Below are positions 21,469-31,493 of a DNA stretch of 64,000 bases, in pieces. This DNA comes from Flaviflagellibacter sp963786225 (lineage in GTDB: Bacteria > Pseudomonadota > Alphaproteobacteria > Rhizobiales > Methylopilaceae). Numbering within the stretch: the stretch's first letter is position 1; every line of letters begins with the position of its first letter. The DNA lies in NCBI GenBank assembly GCA_963786225.1, contig CAWAYQ010000016.1, positions 62,001 through 126,000 on the forward strand. The letters run 5' to 3'. The notes beneath the pieces were generated by a model that did not search any database, was not told the origin of the DNA, and saw only the letters and a list, made by a program, of their open reading frames with translations. The translations under genes and the position numbers were made by a program.

Positions 21469-21819
21469 GTGCGGAAATTGCTGACGGCCGTGATCGTGCT
21501 GCCCGTTGCGGCGGTGCTTCTTGTTTTCGTGCTCGCCAATCGTGCGCCGGTCGTGCTTTCGCTCGATCCGTTCTCGCCGGGCGCGCCGGCCTGGTCGCTC
21601 CAGCTTCCCCTGTTCCTCATCATCCTCCTGTCCGTCATGGTCGGCGTCGTCGTCGGCAGCGTGTCCGGCTGGTTCGCCCAGGCCGGCCAGCGCCGCGAGG
21701 CCCGCCACAACCGCCACGAGGTCCGCCGTCTCGAGCAGGAGATCATCGCGCTCCGCCGGGCCCAGACGCCTGCGACCGGTCTGCCGGCTCCCTGTATCGG
21801 GGAACCCCCTCTCCCATAG
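21469..21819 (+). CDS. lapA: LapA-domain (DUF1049) inner-membrane protein
   Basis: A 116-residue protein from GTG 21469. Two membrane helices (LLTAVIVLPVAAVLLVFVLANR, residues 3-24; LPLFLIILLSVMVGVVVGSVSG, about 46-67) are followed by a basic coiled-coil stretch REARHNRHEVRRLEQEIIALR, the LapA/YciS pattern. In enterobacteria LapA works with LapB in controlling LpxC and LPS assembly; no lapB is seen here. The last dozen or so codons (PAPCIGEPPLP) read into the family-C/A repeat cluster that starts at the 3' end, so the C-terminus seems to have been replaced by repeat-derived sequence. Confidence 0.85.
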   Translation: MRKLLTAVIVLPVAAVLLVFVLANRAPVVLSLDPFSPGAPAWSLQLPLFLIILLSVMVGVVVGSVSGWFAQAGQRREARHNRHEVRRLEQEIIALRRAQTPATGLPAPCIGEPPLP

Positions 21820-22183
21820 AGGCTTGCTCCCCTCTCCCGCCCCTGAACTCGGGAACGCCCGAGTTCAGGGGCGGGAGAGCCGACTCGCCGACCCAACTCA
21901 GGTTTACCCGAGTTGGGCACTTTGATTGCTCAACTCGGCTAGAGCCGAGTTGAGTGGCGAGCGGAGAGAGGGCGATGTGGGTTCCTGAAATTTGCCCTCT
22001 CCCGGTTCGCCTTCGGCGACTTGGCCTCTCCCGTAAACGGGAGAAGCTGGGGAACCGGGCGTCATCCCTCCTCCGCGAAGCGGGGGAGGGCCAAGTCGCG
22101 CAAGGCGCGACCGGGGTGGGGGGCGGAACCCCACCCGACCGGCCTGCGGCCGGCCACCCTCCCCTTGCAGGGGAGGGATTAGC
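21790..22183. repeat. Repeat cluster between lapA and trpF
   Basis: This fills the 424-bp gap. It contains three AACTCGG-type palindromes: 21841-21870 (13-bp arms CCCTGAACTCGGG), 21892-21917 (one mismatch), and 21929-21954 (arms CTCAACTCGGC, loop TAGA). A CTCTCCCG-type repeat covers about 21955-22060 (TTGCCCTCTCCCGG...CTCTCCCGTAAACGGGAGA). A full family-A copy at 22064-22179 carries the variable hairpin GTCGCGC-AAG-GCGCGAC and GACCGGCCTGCGGCCGGCC. No gene is seen in it. Confidence 0.8.
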
Positions 22184-22243
22184 TCCGCGTCGACAGTTGC
22201 CCGCGACTCGACCTCTCCCCTTGGGACGGGTAGTCACTTCCCC

Positions 22244-22909
22244 ATGTCGACCGAAATCAAAATCTGCGGGCTCTCGACGCTCGAAACACTCGATGCCGCG
22301 CTCGATGCGGGGGCGGACCATGTCGGTCTTGTCTTCGTCGAGAAAAGCCCGCGTTACGTGACGCCCGAACAGGCCGCGCCGCTTGCCCGCCATGCGCGCG
22401 GCAGCGCCACAATCGTCGCGCTCGTCGCCGATCCCACGGACGCGCGGCTCGACGAGATCATGACGGTCGTGAAGCCCGATGCCGTGCAATTTCACGGTTC
22501 GGAAAGCCCGGCCTTCCTCTCGGCCTTCCGCGCCCGCTACCCGGATACCGAAATCTGGAAGGCGATCCCGGTTGCGAGCGCCGAAGACCTTGGTCCGCTG
22601 GCCTTCTATCTCTCGATCACCGACCGCATCCTGTTCGATGCCAAGCCGCCAAGGGATGCCGACCGCACGGGCGGCCACGGACAGACCTTCGACTGGTCGA
22701 TCCTGCGCGATCTTGACCCGGAACTCGGCTTCATGCTTTCCGGAGGGCTCAACCCCGACAACGTGGCTGAGGCGATAAGGCTGACGCATGCGGCAGCCGT
22801 CGATGTATCGTCCGGGGTCGAAAGCGCGCCGGGCGTGAAGGATGTGGAAAAAATCCGCGCCTTCATCGAGACGGTGCGCGCGACCCGGCCGGAGAAAGTG
22901 GACCTGTGA
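22244..22909 (+). CDS. trpF: Phosphoribosylanthranilate isomerase
   Basis: Third step of tryptophan synthesis after anthranilate: PRA to CdRP. 221 residues from ATG 22244, a TIM barrel: IKICGLSTLETLDAAL with the catalytic Cys, DAGADHVGLVFVEKSPRYV, VKPDAVQFHGSES, RILFDAKPP with the catalytic Asp, and FMLSGGLNPDNVAEAI plus AAAVDVSSGVESAPGVKD for phosphate binding. The stop overlaps the trpB start (GTGA), giving a tight trpF-trpB-trpA operon. Confidence 0.97.
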   Translation: MSTEIKICGLSTLETLDAALDAGADHVGLVFVEKSPRYVTPEQAAPLARHARGSATIVALVADPTDARLDEIMTVVKPDAVQFHGSESPAFLSAFRARYPDTEIWKAIPVASAEDLGPLAFYLSITDRILFDAKPPRDADRTGGHGQTFDWSILRDLDPELGFMLSGGLNPDNVAEAIRLTHAAAVDVSSGVESAPGVKDVEKIRAFIETVRATRPEKVDL

Positions 22910-24147
22910 CCGTAACCCCGAATTCCTTCCGCTCGGGCCCCGACGACAATGGCCGCTTCGGAATCTACGGCGGACGCTTCGTCGCCGAGACCCTGATGCC
23001 GAACATTCTCGCGCTCGAAGAGGCGTATGCCGAGGCCAAGAACGACCCGGCTTATTACGCGGAGATGAACGGCCATCTGAAGCATTATGTCGGCCGGCCG
23101 AGCCCGCTCTATTTCGCCGAGCGCCTGACCGAGCATTTCGCCAATCTTTCTGCGGCCTCCGGCCGCAATGGGGGTGCGAAGGTTTATCTGAAGCGGGAGG
23201 AGCTCAATCACACCGGCTCCCACAAGGTGAACAACGTGCTGGGCCAGATCATGCTGGCGCGCCGTATGGGCAAACCGCGCATCATCGCCGAAACCGGGGC
23301 CGGCCAGCACGGCGTCGCAACGGCGACGCTCTGCGCGCGCTTCGGCCTCGAATGCGTCGTCTATATGGGCGCGGTCGACGTCGCCCGTCAGGCGCCGAAC
23401 GTGTTCCGCATGAAGATGCTCGGCGCGACCGTCGTGCCGGTACAGTCCGGCGCGAAGACGCTGAAGGACGCGATGAACGAGGCGTTGCGTGACTGGGTCA
23501 CGAACGTACACAACACATTCTACTGCATCGGCACGGTTGCCGGTCCGCATCCCTATCCGGGCATGGTCCGCGATTTCCAGTCGATCATCGGCCGCGAGAC
23601 GCGCGAACAGATGCAGGAACTGGAAGGCCGTCTGCCGGACAGCCTGATCGCCTGCGTCGGTGGCGGCTCCAACGCGATGGGCCTGTTCCACCCGTTCCTC
23701 GATGACCCGGGCGTCGACATCTACGGCGTCGAAGCGGCGGGCCACGGCCTGACCAATCTGCACGCCGCGTCGATCTCGGGCGGCCGCCCCGGCGTCCTGC
23801 ACGGCAATCGTACATACCTTTTGATGAACGAGGACGGCCAGATCGAGGAAGGTCATTCGATCTCCGCCGGTCTCGATTATCCCGGCATCGGCCCCGAACA
23901 TTCCTGGCTCAACGATATCGGCCGCGTGAAATATCTCTCCGCGACCGACGACGAGGCGCTCGAAGCGTTCGGCACTCTGTCGAAGCTCGAAGGCATCATT
24001 CCGGCACTCGAAAGCGCGCACGCCCTGGCGAAAGTGAAGGACCTCGCGCCGACCTTGCCGAAAGACCATCTGATGGTGGTCAACCTCTCCGGGCGCGGCG
24101 ACAAGGACGTTCCGCAGGTCGCCGAGATCATGGGGACGAAACTGTGA
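22906..24147 (+). CDS. trpB: Tryptophan synthase beta chain
   Basis: PLP enzyme joining indole and serine to tryptophan; forms the alpha2beta2 complex with TrpA. 413 residues from GTG 22906 (4-base overlap with trpF). FGIYGGRFVAETLMPNI at the start; the PLP lysine is in NHTGSHKVNN; phosphate loop CVGGGSNAMG; AGQHGVATATLCARFG around the catalytic glutamate; SAGLDYPGIGPEHSWL. Full length, no frame break. Confidence 0.98.
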   Translation: MTVTPNSFRSGPDDNGRFGIYGGRFVAETLMPNILALEEAYAEAKNDPAYYAEMNGHLKHYVGRPSPLYFAERLTEHFANLSAASGRNGGAKVYLKREELNHTGSHKVNNVLGQIMLARRMGKPRIIAETGAGQHGVATATLCARFGLECVVYMGAVDVARQAPNVFRMKMLGATVVPVQSGAKTLKDAMNEALRDWVTNVHNTFYCIGTVAGPHPYPGMVRDFQSIIGRETREQMQELEGRLPDSLIACVGGGSNAMGLFHPFLDDPGVDIYGVEAAGHGLTNLHAASISGGRPGVLHGNRTYLLMNEDGQIEEGHSISAGLDYPGIGPEHSWLNDIGRVKYLSATDDEALEAFGTLSKLEGIIPALESAHALAKVKDLAPTLPKDHLMVVNLSGRGDKDVPQVAEIMGTKL

Positions 24148-24980
24148 CCACCCGCATCGACACCCGCTTCGCCGCGCTGAAGGCGGAAGGCCGCGCCGCG
24201 CTCGTCACGTTCACGATGGCCGGCGATCCCGGCTATGAGGCCTCGCTCGATATTTTGAAAGCCCTGCCGGGCGCGGGCGCCGACGTCATCGAGATCGGCA
24301 TGCCGTTTTCCGATCCGATGGCCGACGGCCCGCCGGTCCAGGCCGCGGGCCTTCGCGCCCTGAAGGCCGGGCAGACGCTGAAAAGGACGCTCGCGCTCGT
24401 CGCGGAATTCCGCAAAACCGACACGGACACGCCGCTGGTCCTGATGGGCTATTACAATCCGATCTATATTTACGGTGTGGAAAAATTCCTCAAGGACGCG
24501 CTCGCCTCGGGCGTGGACGGTCTGATCGTGGTGGACCTCCCGCCCGAAGAGGACGCCGAACTTTGCCTTCCGGCCATGAAGGCGGGCGTGAATTTCATCC
24601 GCCTCGCCACGCCCACGACCGACGACAAACGCCTGCCGGCCGTCCTCGCTAACACGTCGGGATTTGTCTATTATGTATCGGTCACCGGTATCACCGGCGG
24701 CGCGGCGCCGGACTTCGATGCGGTGTCGTCGGCGGTGGCCCGGATCAAGCGGCACACCCAGCTGCCGGTCGCTGTCGGCTTCGGGGTCAAGACCGCCGAG
24801 CATGCCCGCGCGGTGGCCAAGGGCGCGGACGGCGTTGTCGTTGGCTCGGCTCTTGTCGAAGCGGTAAGATTGAGCCTCGATAGTGAGGCTCGCGCCACGG
24901 AAAAGACGGTAAGTTCGGTCACGAAACTCGTGCGCGAACTGGCAGAAGGCGTGAGATCGGCCAGGCCGGTTACGGCCTGA
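24144..24980 (+). CDS. trpA: Tryptophan synthase alpha chain
   Basis: Cleaves indole-3-glycerol phosphate to indole and G3P and feeds indole to TrpB. 278 residues from GTG 24144, again a GTGA overlap. TIM barrel with catalytic Glu in VIEIGMPFSDP and Asp in MADGPPVQAAG; LMGYYNPIYIYG; phosphate loop VSVTGITGG and GFGVKTAEHA, ADGVVVGSALV. Last gene of the trp set; accD follows 82 bp later, the common Rhizobiales order. Confidence 0.98.
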   Translation: MTTRIDTRFAALKAEGRAALVTFTMAGDPGYEASLDILKALPGAGADVIEIGMPFSDPMADGPPVQAAGLRALKAGQTLKRTLALVAEFRKTDTDTPLVLMGYYNPIYIYGVEKFLKDALASGVDGLIVVDLPPEEDAELCLPAMKAGVNFIRLATPTTDDKRLPAVLANTSGFVYYVSVTGITGGAAPDFDAVSSAVARIKRHTQLPVAVGFGVKTAEHARAVAKGADGVVVGSALVEAVRLSLDSEARATEKTVSSVTKLVRELAEGVRSARPVTA

Positions 24981-25062
24981 ACAAAAAGATTGGCCCGGTT
25001 ACAAGCGTGGCCGGTCGTGGCCTGAATTAAGAGACCTGAAGCGCCTGGGAGGCGCCGAGACG

Positions 25063-25980
25063 ATGAACTGGATCACAAACGTTGTCCGTCCGGGCATCAA
25101 GGCGCTGCTGTCGCGCAAGGAAGTGCCGGATAATCTCTGGATCAAATGTCCGGAGAGCGGTCAGCTCGTCTTCCACAAGGACGTCGAATCCAATCTCTGG
25201 GTGATCCCCGGCTCCGGCTATCACATGCGCATGGGCGGCACGCAGCGCCTGAAGCACATGTTCGACAACGGCGAATGGGACGAGATCGCGTTCCGCGACG
25301 TCGCGATCGACCCGCTGAAATTCCGCGACGAGAAGAAATACGTCGACCGCCTGAAGGACGCCCGTTCCAAGACCTCGCTGAAGGACGCCGTGCGCGTCGC
25401 CGTCGGCGATCTCGACGGGCTGGAAGTCGTCATCGGCGTGCAGGATTTCGATTTCATGGGCGGCTCGCTCGGCATGGCGGCGGGCGAAGCCCTGATCGCC
25501 GGCCTCGAAGAGGCGGCCCGCCGCGGCACCCCGTTCATCCTGTTCGCGGCCTCGGGCGGCGCGCGCATGCAGGAAGGCATCCTGTCGCTTATGCAGATGC
25601 CGCGCGTCACCGTCGCGGTGCAGAAACTCCACGAGGCCAACAAGCCCTATATCGTTGTATTGACGAACCCGACCACGGGCGGCGTCACGGCGTCCTACGC
25701 CATGCTGGGCGATGTCCATATCGCCGAGCCCGGCGCGCTGATCGGCTTCGCCGGCCCGCGCGTCATCGAGCAGACCATCCGCGAGAAACTGCCGGAAGGT
25801 TTCCAGCGTTCGGAATATCTCAAGACGCACGGAATGGTCGACATGGTTGTGCACCGCCACGAACTTCGCCGCACGCTCTCGCGGCTCTGCCGGATCATGA
25901 CCAAGTCCGAGGCCTCGGTCTTCGTGCCGGTCGCGGCGCCCGTCGAGGAAATTCACGAAACGGCAGCCGCCGCCGAGTGA
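25063..25980 (+). CDS. accD: Acetyl-CoA carboxylase carboxyltransferase beta subunit
   Basis: Transfers CO2 from biotin to acetyl-CoA with AccA, the first step of fatty-acid synthesis. 305 residues. The carboxyltransferase core is intact: DFDFMGGSLGMAAGEALI, ASGGARMQEGILSLMQMPR, VLTNPTTGGVTASYAMLGD, GFAGPRVIEQTIREKLPEGF. The N-terminal region where E. coli AccD carries a four-Cys zinc ribbon keeps only one Cys (IKCPESGQLVFHKDVESNLW then VIPGSGYH), a known trait of rhizobial AccD as I recall it. Upstream of folC; the gap between them holds repeat B. Confidence 0.96.
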   Translation: MNWITNVVRPGIKALLSRKEVPDNLWIKCPESGQLVFHKDVESNLWVIPGSGYHMRMGGTQRLKHMFDNGEWDEIAFRDVAIDPLKFRDEKKYVDRLKDARSKTSLKDAVRVAVGDLDGLEVVIGVQDFDFMGGSLGMAAGEALIAGLEEAARRGTPFILFAASGGARMQEGILSLMQMPRVTVAVQKLHEANKPYIVVLTNPTTGGVTASYAMLGDVHIAEPGALIGFAGPRVIEQTIREKLPEGFQRSEYLKTHGMVDMVVHRHELRRTLSRLCRIMTKSEASVFVPVAAPVEEIHETAAAAE

Positions 25981-25996
25981 AGGCAGTCTTCCACAG

Positions 25997-26105
25997 CCTC
26001 ATGGTGAGGAGCGAGGCGAAGCCTCGCGTCTCGAACCATGGGCGGCACATCCCGAGCGCGCGGCCCATCCTTCGAGACGGGCTTTCAGCCCTCCTCAGGA
26101 TGAGG
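25997..26105. repeat. Repeat B copy 1 (CCTCATGGTGAGGAGC... inverted repeat)
   Basis: Between accD and folC. It starts CCTCATGGTGAGGAGCG, has the hairpin GAGGCGAAGCCTC, then GCGTCTCGAACCATGGGCGG, CATCCTTCGAGACGGGC, and ends CCTCAGGATGAGG, so both ends can pair (CCTCATGG.GAGG with CCTCAGGATGAGG; GTCTCGAACCATGG with CCATCCTTCGAGAC). A second copy is at 45069-45179. Confidence 0.85.
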
Positions 26106-26125
26106 CATCCCGACAGGGTCATCTG

Positions 26126-27437
26126 ATGGACAGCAGCGGCGCCATTCTCGCGCGGTTTCTTTCGCTTCATCCCCGCGCAATCGATCTTTCGCTCGGCCGC
26201 ATGCAGCGGCTGCTCGATGCGCTCGGCAATCCCGAACGCTCGCTGCCGCCGGTCATCCATGTCGCGGGCACCAACGGCAAGGGCTCCACGATCGCCTTCC
26301 TGCGCGCCATGCTGGAGGCCGCGGGCAAGAGCGTCCACGTCTACACCTCGCCTCATCTCGTTCGCTTCCACGAGCGTATCCGCCTCGCGGGACGACTGGT
26401 CGATGAATACACGCTCGTCGCGGCCTTGATGGACGCCGAGCGCGTCAATGACGGCCAGCCCATCACGCAGTTCGAAATCACGACGGCGGCGGCCTTCGTT
26501 CTGTTCGCCAGTCATCCGGCCGATGTGCTGATCCTCGAAGTCGGCCTCGGCGGCCGCCTCGATGCCACAAACGTCATCGACAGGCCGCTAGCCACCATCA
26601 TCACGCCGGTCTCGGTCGATCATAAAAAATTCCTGGGCGACACGGTCGAGGTCATCGCCATCGAGAAAGCGGGCATTCTGAAGCCGCGGCGTGCCTGCCG
26701 TCATCGCGCAGCAGATCAATTCCGTGCGCGACGTCATCGAAGCCTGCGCCGCCCGCGTGCGCGCCGGCCCGCTTCATATCTCGATGCAGGATTGGCAGGC
26801 GCGGGAGGAGCGCGGGCGTCTTGTGTTCGAGGACGAGAACGGTCTCCTCGACCTTCCGCCGCCGCGTCTGCCCGGACGCCACCAGTTCGAGAACGCCGGC
26901 GCCGCCATCGCGACGCTCCGTACGCTGCCGCAGCTTGGGGTCACGGCCGCGCATATCGAAACGGGAGTACAGACGGTCGACTGGCCCGCGCGCCTGCAGC
27001 GCATCACCAAGGGACGCCTGCTCGACATGCTGCCGCCGGAATCCGAGCTCTGGCTCGACGGCAGCCATAACCCCGAAGGGGCTCGCGTTACAGCGAGCAC
27101 GATGGGCGATCTCGAAGAACGCGTCGCGCGTCCCCTGGTCCTGATCTCGGGAATGCTGAACACGAAGGATTCGGACGGCTTCTTTGCGCCCTTCGCAGGA
27201 CTTGCGGCCTTCGTCCATACCGTGCCGATCACGATGAGCGATGCCGGGTTCAGCCCCGCCGAAGTCGCGGAAGCCGCGATCGACGCCGGCCTTCCCGCCA
27301 AGGCGCACGGCTCGCTGGAGGAGGCGTTGAAGGCGGTCGAGGTCTGGGAAGGCGGTTTGCCGCCGCGGGTGCTGATCGCGGGCTCGCTTTATCTGGCGGG
27401 CGAGGTTCTGGAAAAGAACGGCACGGAGCCTGTGTAG
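26126..27437 (+). CDS. folC: Folylpolyglutamate synthase / dihydrofolate synthase (one apparent frameshift)
   Basis: Adds glutamate to dihydropteroate/folates. N-terminal part from ATG 26126: LSLGRMQRLLDALGNPE, ATP loop VAGTNGKGSTIAFLRAML, SPHLVRFHERIRL, EVGLGGRLDATNVID, SVDHKKFLGDTVEVIAIEKAGILKP. The frame then shifts near 26687, where CCGCGGCGTGCC should probably be CCGCGCGTGCC, and continues VPAVIAQQINSVRDVIEA, LPGRHQFENAGAAIATL, LWLDGSHNPEGA, LISGMLNTKDSDGFFAPF. Removing one base gives exactly 437 codons including stop. folC is the only copy expected, so a consensus error is likelier than a broken gene. Confidence 0.92.
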
Positions 27438-27445
27438 TGATGCGC

Positions 27446-27637
27446 TCACCCCTCTCCTGCGAAGCGGGAGAGGGTCGAGTCGTCGTCACGACGACCGGGG
27501 TGAGGGCAAGAACGATAGATGTTGTTCGGTTTCGCCGCAGGCGTGGGCCAAAAAGAAAAGGGCAAGCATCGTGCTTGCCCTCACCCCGGAGCGCTGACGC
27601 GCTCTCGACCCTCTCCCGCTTCGCAGGAGAGGGGAAA
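27446..27637. repeat. Repeat cluster (CACCCCTCTCC type) between convergent folC and trxA
   Basis: Left half: CCCCTCTCCTGCGAAGCGGG, variable hairpin GTCGTCGTCACGACGAC, CCGGGGTGAGGGCAAG. Right half: GGGCAAGCATCGTGCTTGCCC hairpin core (27560-27580), CTCACCCCGGAGCGC-TGAC-GCGCTC, CCCTCTCCCGCTTCGCAGGAG. Positions 27567-27636 are identical base for base to 39666-39735. The folC and trxA transcripts converge here, and the hairpins may act as a bidirectional stop. Confidence 0.75.
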
Positions 27638-27645
27638 CAACAAAA

Positions 27646-27969
27646 TCAGATCGCGCTTTCGATCCACTGGCTGAGGCGCGCCTTCGGCGCCGCGCCGACC
27701 ATGTCGGACACCTTCTGGCCGTTCTTGAACACCATCAGCGCCGGAATGGAGCGGATGCCGAACTGGGCGGCGATCGCCTGGTTCTCGTCCACATTGACCT
27801 TGGCGACCTTCACCTTGCCGGCGAGTTCGCCCGCGATTTCCTCGAGAGCCGGTCCGATCATGCGGCACGGGCCGCACCATTCGGCCCAGAAATCGACGAC
27901 GACGGGGATGTCGGACTTCAGAACGTCCGTTTCGAAGCTGGAATCGGTAACTTTGATGCTGCCGGACAT
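27646..27969 (-). CDS. trxA: Thioredoxin 1
   Basis: A cytoplasmic disulfide reductase of 107 residues with the WCGPC active site (VDFWAEWCGPCRMIGPALEE), the cis-proline in RSIPALMVFKNG, and KVNVDENQAIAAQFGI between. Normal length. It is the last gene of the addB-addA-trxA run on the - strand, 75 bp after addA. Confidence 0.97.
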   Translation of the reverse strand: MSGSIKVTDSSFETDVLKSDIPVVVDFWAEWCGPCRMIGPALEEIAGELAGKVKVAKVNVDENQAIAAQFGIRSIPALMVFKNGQKVSDMVGAAPKARLSQWIESAI

Positions 27970-28044
27970 ATGAACCTCAGGGCTCGAAAGAAAGAATCGT
28001 CTTTCGCTAACGTGACCGGAACGTAGGAAGCGACCCCCCGACCG

Positions 28045-31000
28045 TCAAGGAACTGAGGCCATTCCGAGAACGCGCTCCAGAGCCGCATCCAGACGGGGCT
28101 CGGGCACATGGTCGAGCCGTCGCGCGGCTGTCCACAGCACGGCGCATTCCACCCGTCTTTCCGGGAAAAATACGCGTCAGCAACCCCCGGTAGAGTGCAA
28201 GCTGCGCCACATAGGCGGGCGGCACCTCCGCCGGCACCGGCCGGTCGCTCTTGAAGTCCAGAACGAGGACGCGATCCTCCTCCACGATCAGCCGGTCGAT
28301 CTGCCCCGAAACGAGAACCGGAGGGCGGCCCGGCCGCACGATCTCGCCGGCGACCGGCACCTCCGCGCGTCCAAGGGCGGCCAGCAGCGGCAGGAGCACC
28401 GGATCGGCGATAAGACCCAGGGCCTCCTCGGCCAGAGCCTCACGCTCGTCCTCCGTCCATTTTGAGCCCGCTCGCGCCAGATAGAGCTGCGCCGCGTGCC
28501 TCCGCTCGGCCTCGGCCAAAGCGGGCAGTTCCTCCAGCAGCCGGTGCAGCAGAACCCCGCGCTCCCGCGCGGGAATCCCTGCAGCGGCCCCGCTATCCCC
28601 GGCAAACACATGTGCGACCGCCCGCGACGGCGCGACCCATTCGGTCTCCGCGCGCTCGACCGGAAGCTTCTCGAAAATCCAGCCGGGCGGAGGGGCAGGG
28701 GGTGCCACCGCCTCGACGCTGCGCATCTGAACCGGGAGAGACGTTGGCTGGAACACCAGGACGGGCTCGTCGAAGCCCGCGATCTCCACCGGTTCCGCCT
28801 TCGGCTCGAGTGCGCCGCGCACCAGCGCGTACCAGGAATTTTCCGGCGCGCTCGTCTTCTTTGCGTCCGTCAGATGCCCGGCCACGACAAGGCGGTCCTT
28901 GGCCCGCGTCATCGCGACGTAAAGCAGGCGCCGGTGTTCGCCGGCATCGCGCGCCGCTTCCTCTTCCCGCGCCGCCTGGAGCGCGGGCGGATCGGCATCC
29001 CGGCCCGGAGACCAGACCGGCAGCGGAAGATCGCCTTCCTTCGCCTTTTCTTCCTTCACCCGGAAGATCAGCGGCACCTTGCTGGCGTGCCGCGTCAGGC
29101 CGGTATCGGCGAGCACGACAAGCCCGGCCTCCAGTCCCTTCGCGCCGTGCACCGTCATGACGCGGACATTGCCGCCGCCGGTTTCGAGGTCGCGCTTGAT
29201 GACGGCCGGCGCGGCGCGCATCCAGGCCGCGAAGCCTGCGAGCGTCGCGGTTTCGCTTTCGCCATAGCTCATCGCGTAGGACAGGAACTCGTCGAGCACA
29301 TCGTCCACTTCGTGGCCGAGCCTGCGATGAAAATCGCGCCGCCCGCCGCTTTCGCCGAGCACCGCGGCATAGAAATCGAACGGCCGTCTGTGTGCCGCGA
29401 GCCGTGTGAAGCGCGCGAGCTTTTCCTCGGCGTTCTGGAAGCGCAAATCCTTTGCCGCGCGAAGCGCCATGCGAAGGCTTCCGATGCGTCCATGCGCGAT
29501 CTGCATCAGATCGTCGTCGTTGAAGTCGAACAGCGGGCTTTTCAGCACGCTTGCGAGCGCGAGATCGTTCTCTGCGAGGAGCAGCGCATCGGCCAGCGCC
29601 AGGAGATCGAGCACCGCGATATGCTTGCCGAGGTCGAGCCGGTCCGCGCCGGCGACGGGAACGCCTTTTTCCTTCAGCTTGCGCAGCAAGGCCTCGAACA
29701 AGGGCCCGCGCTGGCGCACGAGGATCAGGATTTCTCCCGGCGGGACGGGCGCGCACGGCCCGTCGAGATCGCGCCCATGGATCCAGCCGCGCACGGCATC
29801 GGCGATCCGTCCGGACAGAACTGCCGCCGGGTTCTTCGCCGACACGGTGTCGAACGGCGCGTTCCACGGTATGCCGTCGGGCCCGGCCTCGGCCTTTTCC
29901 AGCGGCCATATCTCGACACGCCCCGGCGCATCCGGCCGCGCGGTCTGATGCAGGGTCTTTTCGTCGTCGAAGGTCAGTCCGCGCCGCGCGTCATCGCTTT
30001 CGAACACGATATCGACGGCGCCGAGAACATCGCCCGCCGAGCGGAAGCTCTGCGTCAGCTGCACATTCTCGAATTTCTTGTCGGCCTCGCGGTGCAGCCG
30101 GTCGAAATGGCGGCGCATCTCGCCGAAGCGGGCAGGGGCCGCACCCTGGAAGCCGAAGATCGACTGCTTCTCGTCGCCGACCGCAAACATCGTACGCACG
30201 CTCTCGCGCGCACTGATCCCGGAGGTGAATTCCGAGGTCAGGCCCTGCACGATCTCCCATTGCTCGGGCGAGGTGTCCTGCGCTTCGTCGACCAGGACAT
30301 GGTCGATGCCCTTGTCGAGCTTGAAGTGCACCCAGCTCGACGAGATGTCGGACAGCAGCCGCCGTGCGGCATGGATCAGGTCGGCAAAATCGAGCGCGCC
30401 GCGCCGCGCCTTCTCGGTGCGATAGTGGGTCCACACCGCGTCGGCGAGGATCAGCAGCGCCTCGCTGCGCTCGCGCGCAATGGCGGCGTTGCGGCGCCGG
30501 CACAGATCGACCAGCCGTTCCTGCTCGTTGATGAGAAGGTTCATCAGGTCGCCGCGCCCCTCGCGCAACGCCTTGGTCACGAAACGGGCACGCGGCGTGC
30601 GCTTCTGGGTCAGAAACAGATCGAGATAGGCTTCGCGGCACTCTTCCGCCGCGCCGCCATTGCCGGCGCGGGTCAGGCAGTTTGCCAGATCGGCATCGGT
30701 CGGGGAGCCGCTGGAGCGCAGCCATTCGACGATGTCGGCGCGGCCCGCGAGCGCATCGGCGTGGCCGAGCATGTCGGCCTCGATTTCCGCGACGCTCCGC
30801 GTCTCGCCGACAATCGCTGCGAGCCGACGCGCGATGCCATCCGCGCCGTCCCGCTGCACCAGCTGTTCAAGTTCGTCGCCCTTGGCGAGCACTTCGCTCA
30901 ACGCGCGCTGCAGGGTCATGTCGCTGGTCGACGTCACAAGCCGCGCCAGAGCGAGTCCGAGCGGGCTTTTCGGATCGGCCGCCGCCGCCGTCAATACATG

Positions 31001-31493
31001 GGCGCGCGCTTCCGCCAGAAGCTCGTTCTGCTGCCGCTCCTCGACCACCGTGAACGCGGCCGGAACCCGCGCCTCGAACGGAAACTGGTGCAGCAGGCTT
31101 TCGCAGAAGCCGTGAATGGTCAGGACCTTCAGCCCGCCGGGCGTATCGAGCGCGCGCGCGAACAGCCGCCGCGCGCGGGCACGGGCCTGAGCGTCCGGCC
31201 TCGGCTCTCCGAGATCGGCAAGCGCCTTGTCGAGTTCGGCGTCGGATGCCGCCGTCCAGGCCGACAGCCGGTTGAACACGGCGTTCGACATGTTCGCCGC
31301 CGCGGCCTTGGTGAAGGTGATGCAGAGCACGCCCGACGGGTTCGTGGCCTTCGAGCAGAAGGCGGATCACGCGGTTCGACAGCACATAGGTCTTGCCCGA
31401 GCCGGCATTGGCCGACACCCAGGCTGAGGCGAGCGGATCGGAGGCCCGGCGCTGGCGGTCGTTTGTTTCGCCGCTCGGTTTCAGCCCGCTCAT
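28045..31493 (-). CDS. addA: Double-strand break repair helicase AddA (two apparent frameshifts)
   Basis: Helicase-nuclease subunit of AddAB, the RecBCD counterpart that resects breaks for RecA. Starts ATG 31493, overlapping the addB stop (ATGA). Walker A SANAGSGKTYVLSNRV; the frame shifts near 31335 (GGCCACG for GGCACG), then VLCITFTKAAAANM, UvrD-type VLVDEAQDTSPEQW, VGDEKQSIFGFQGA, MTVHGAKGLEAGLVVLAD, VAMTRAKDRL, and the C-terminal nuclease motif VLVLDFKSDRPVP. A second shift near 28154 (ACGGGTGG for ACGGTGG) restores the ending LDHVPEPRLDAALERVLGMA with stop at 28045. Undoing both gives 1149 whole codons, so consensus errors are likely. Confidence 0.93.

Noticed and set aside
19853..22183. 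CRISPR-like impression from repeated short palindromes
   Set aside because: Copies are scattered, not regularly spaced, lack unique spacers of constant length, and no cas genes are present.
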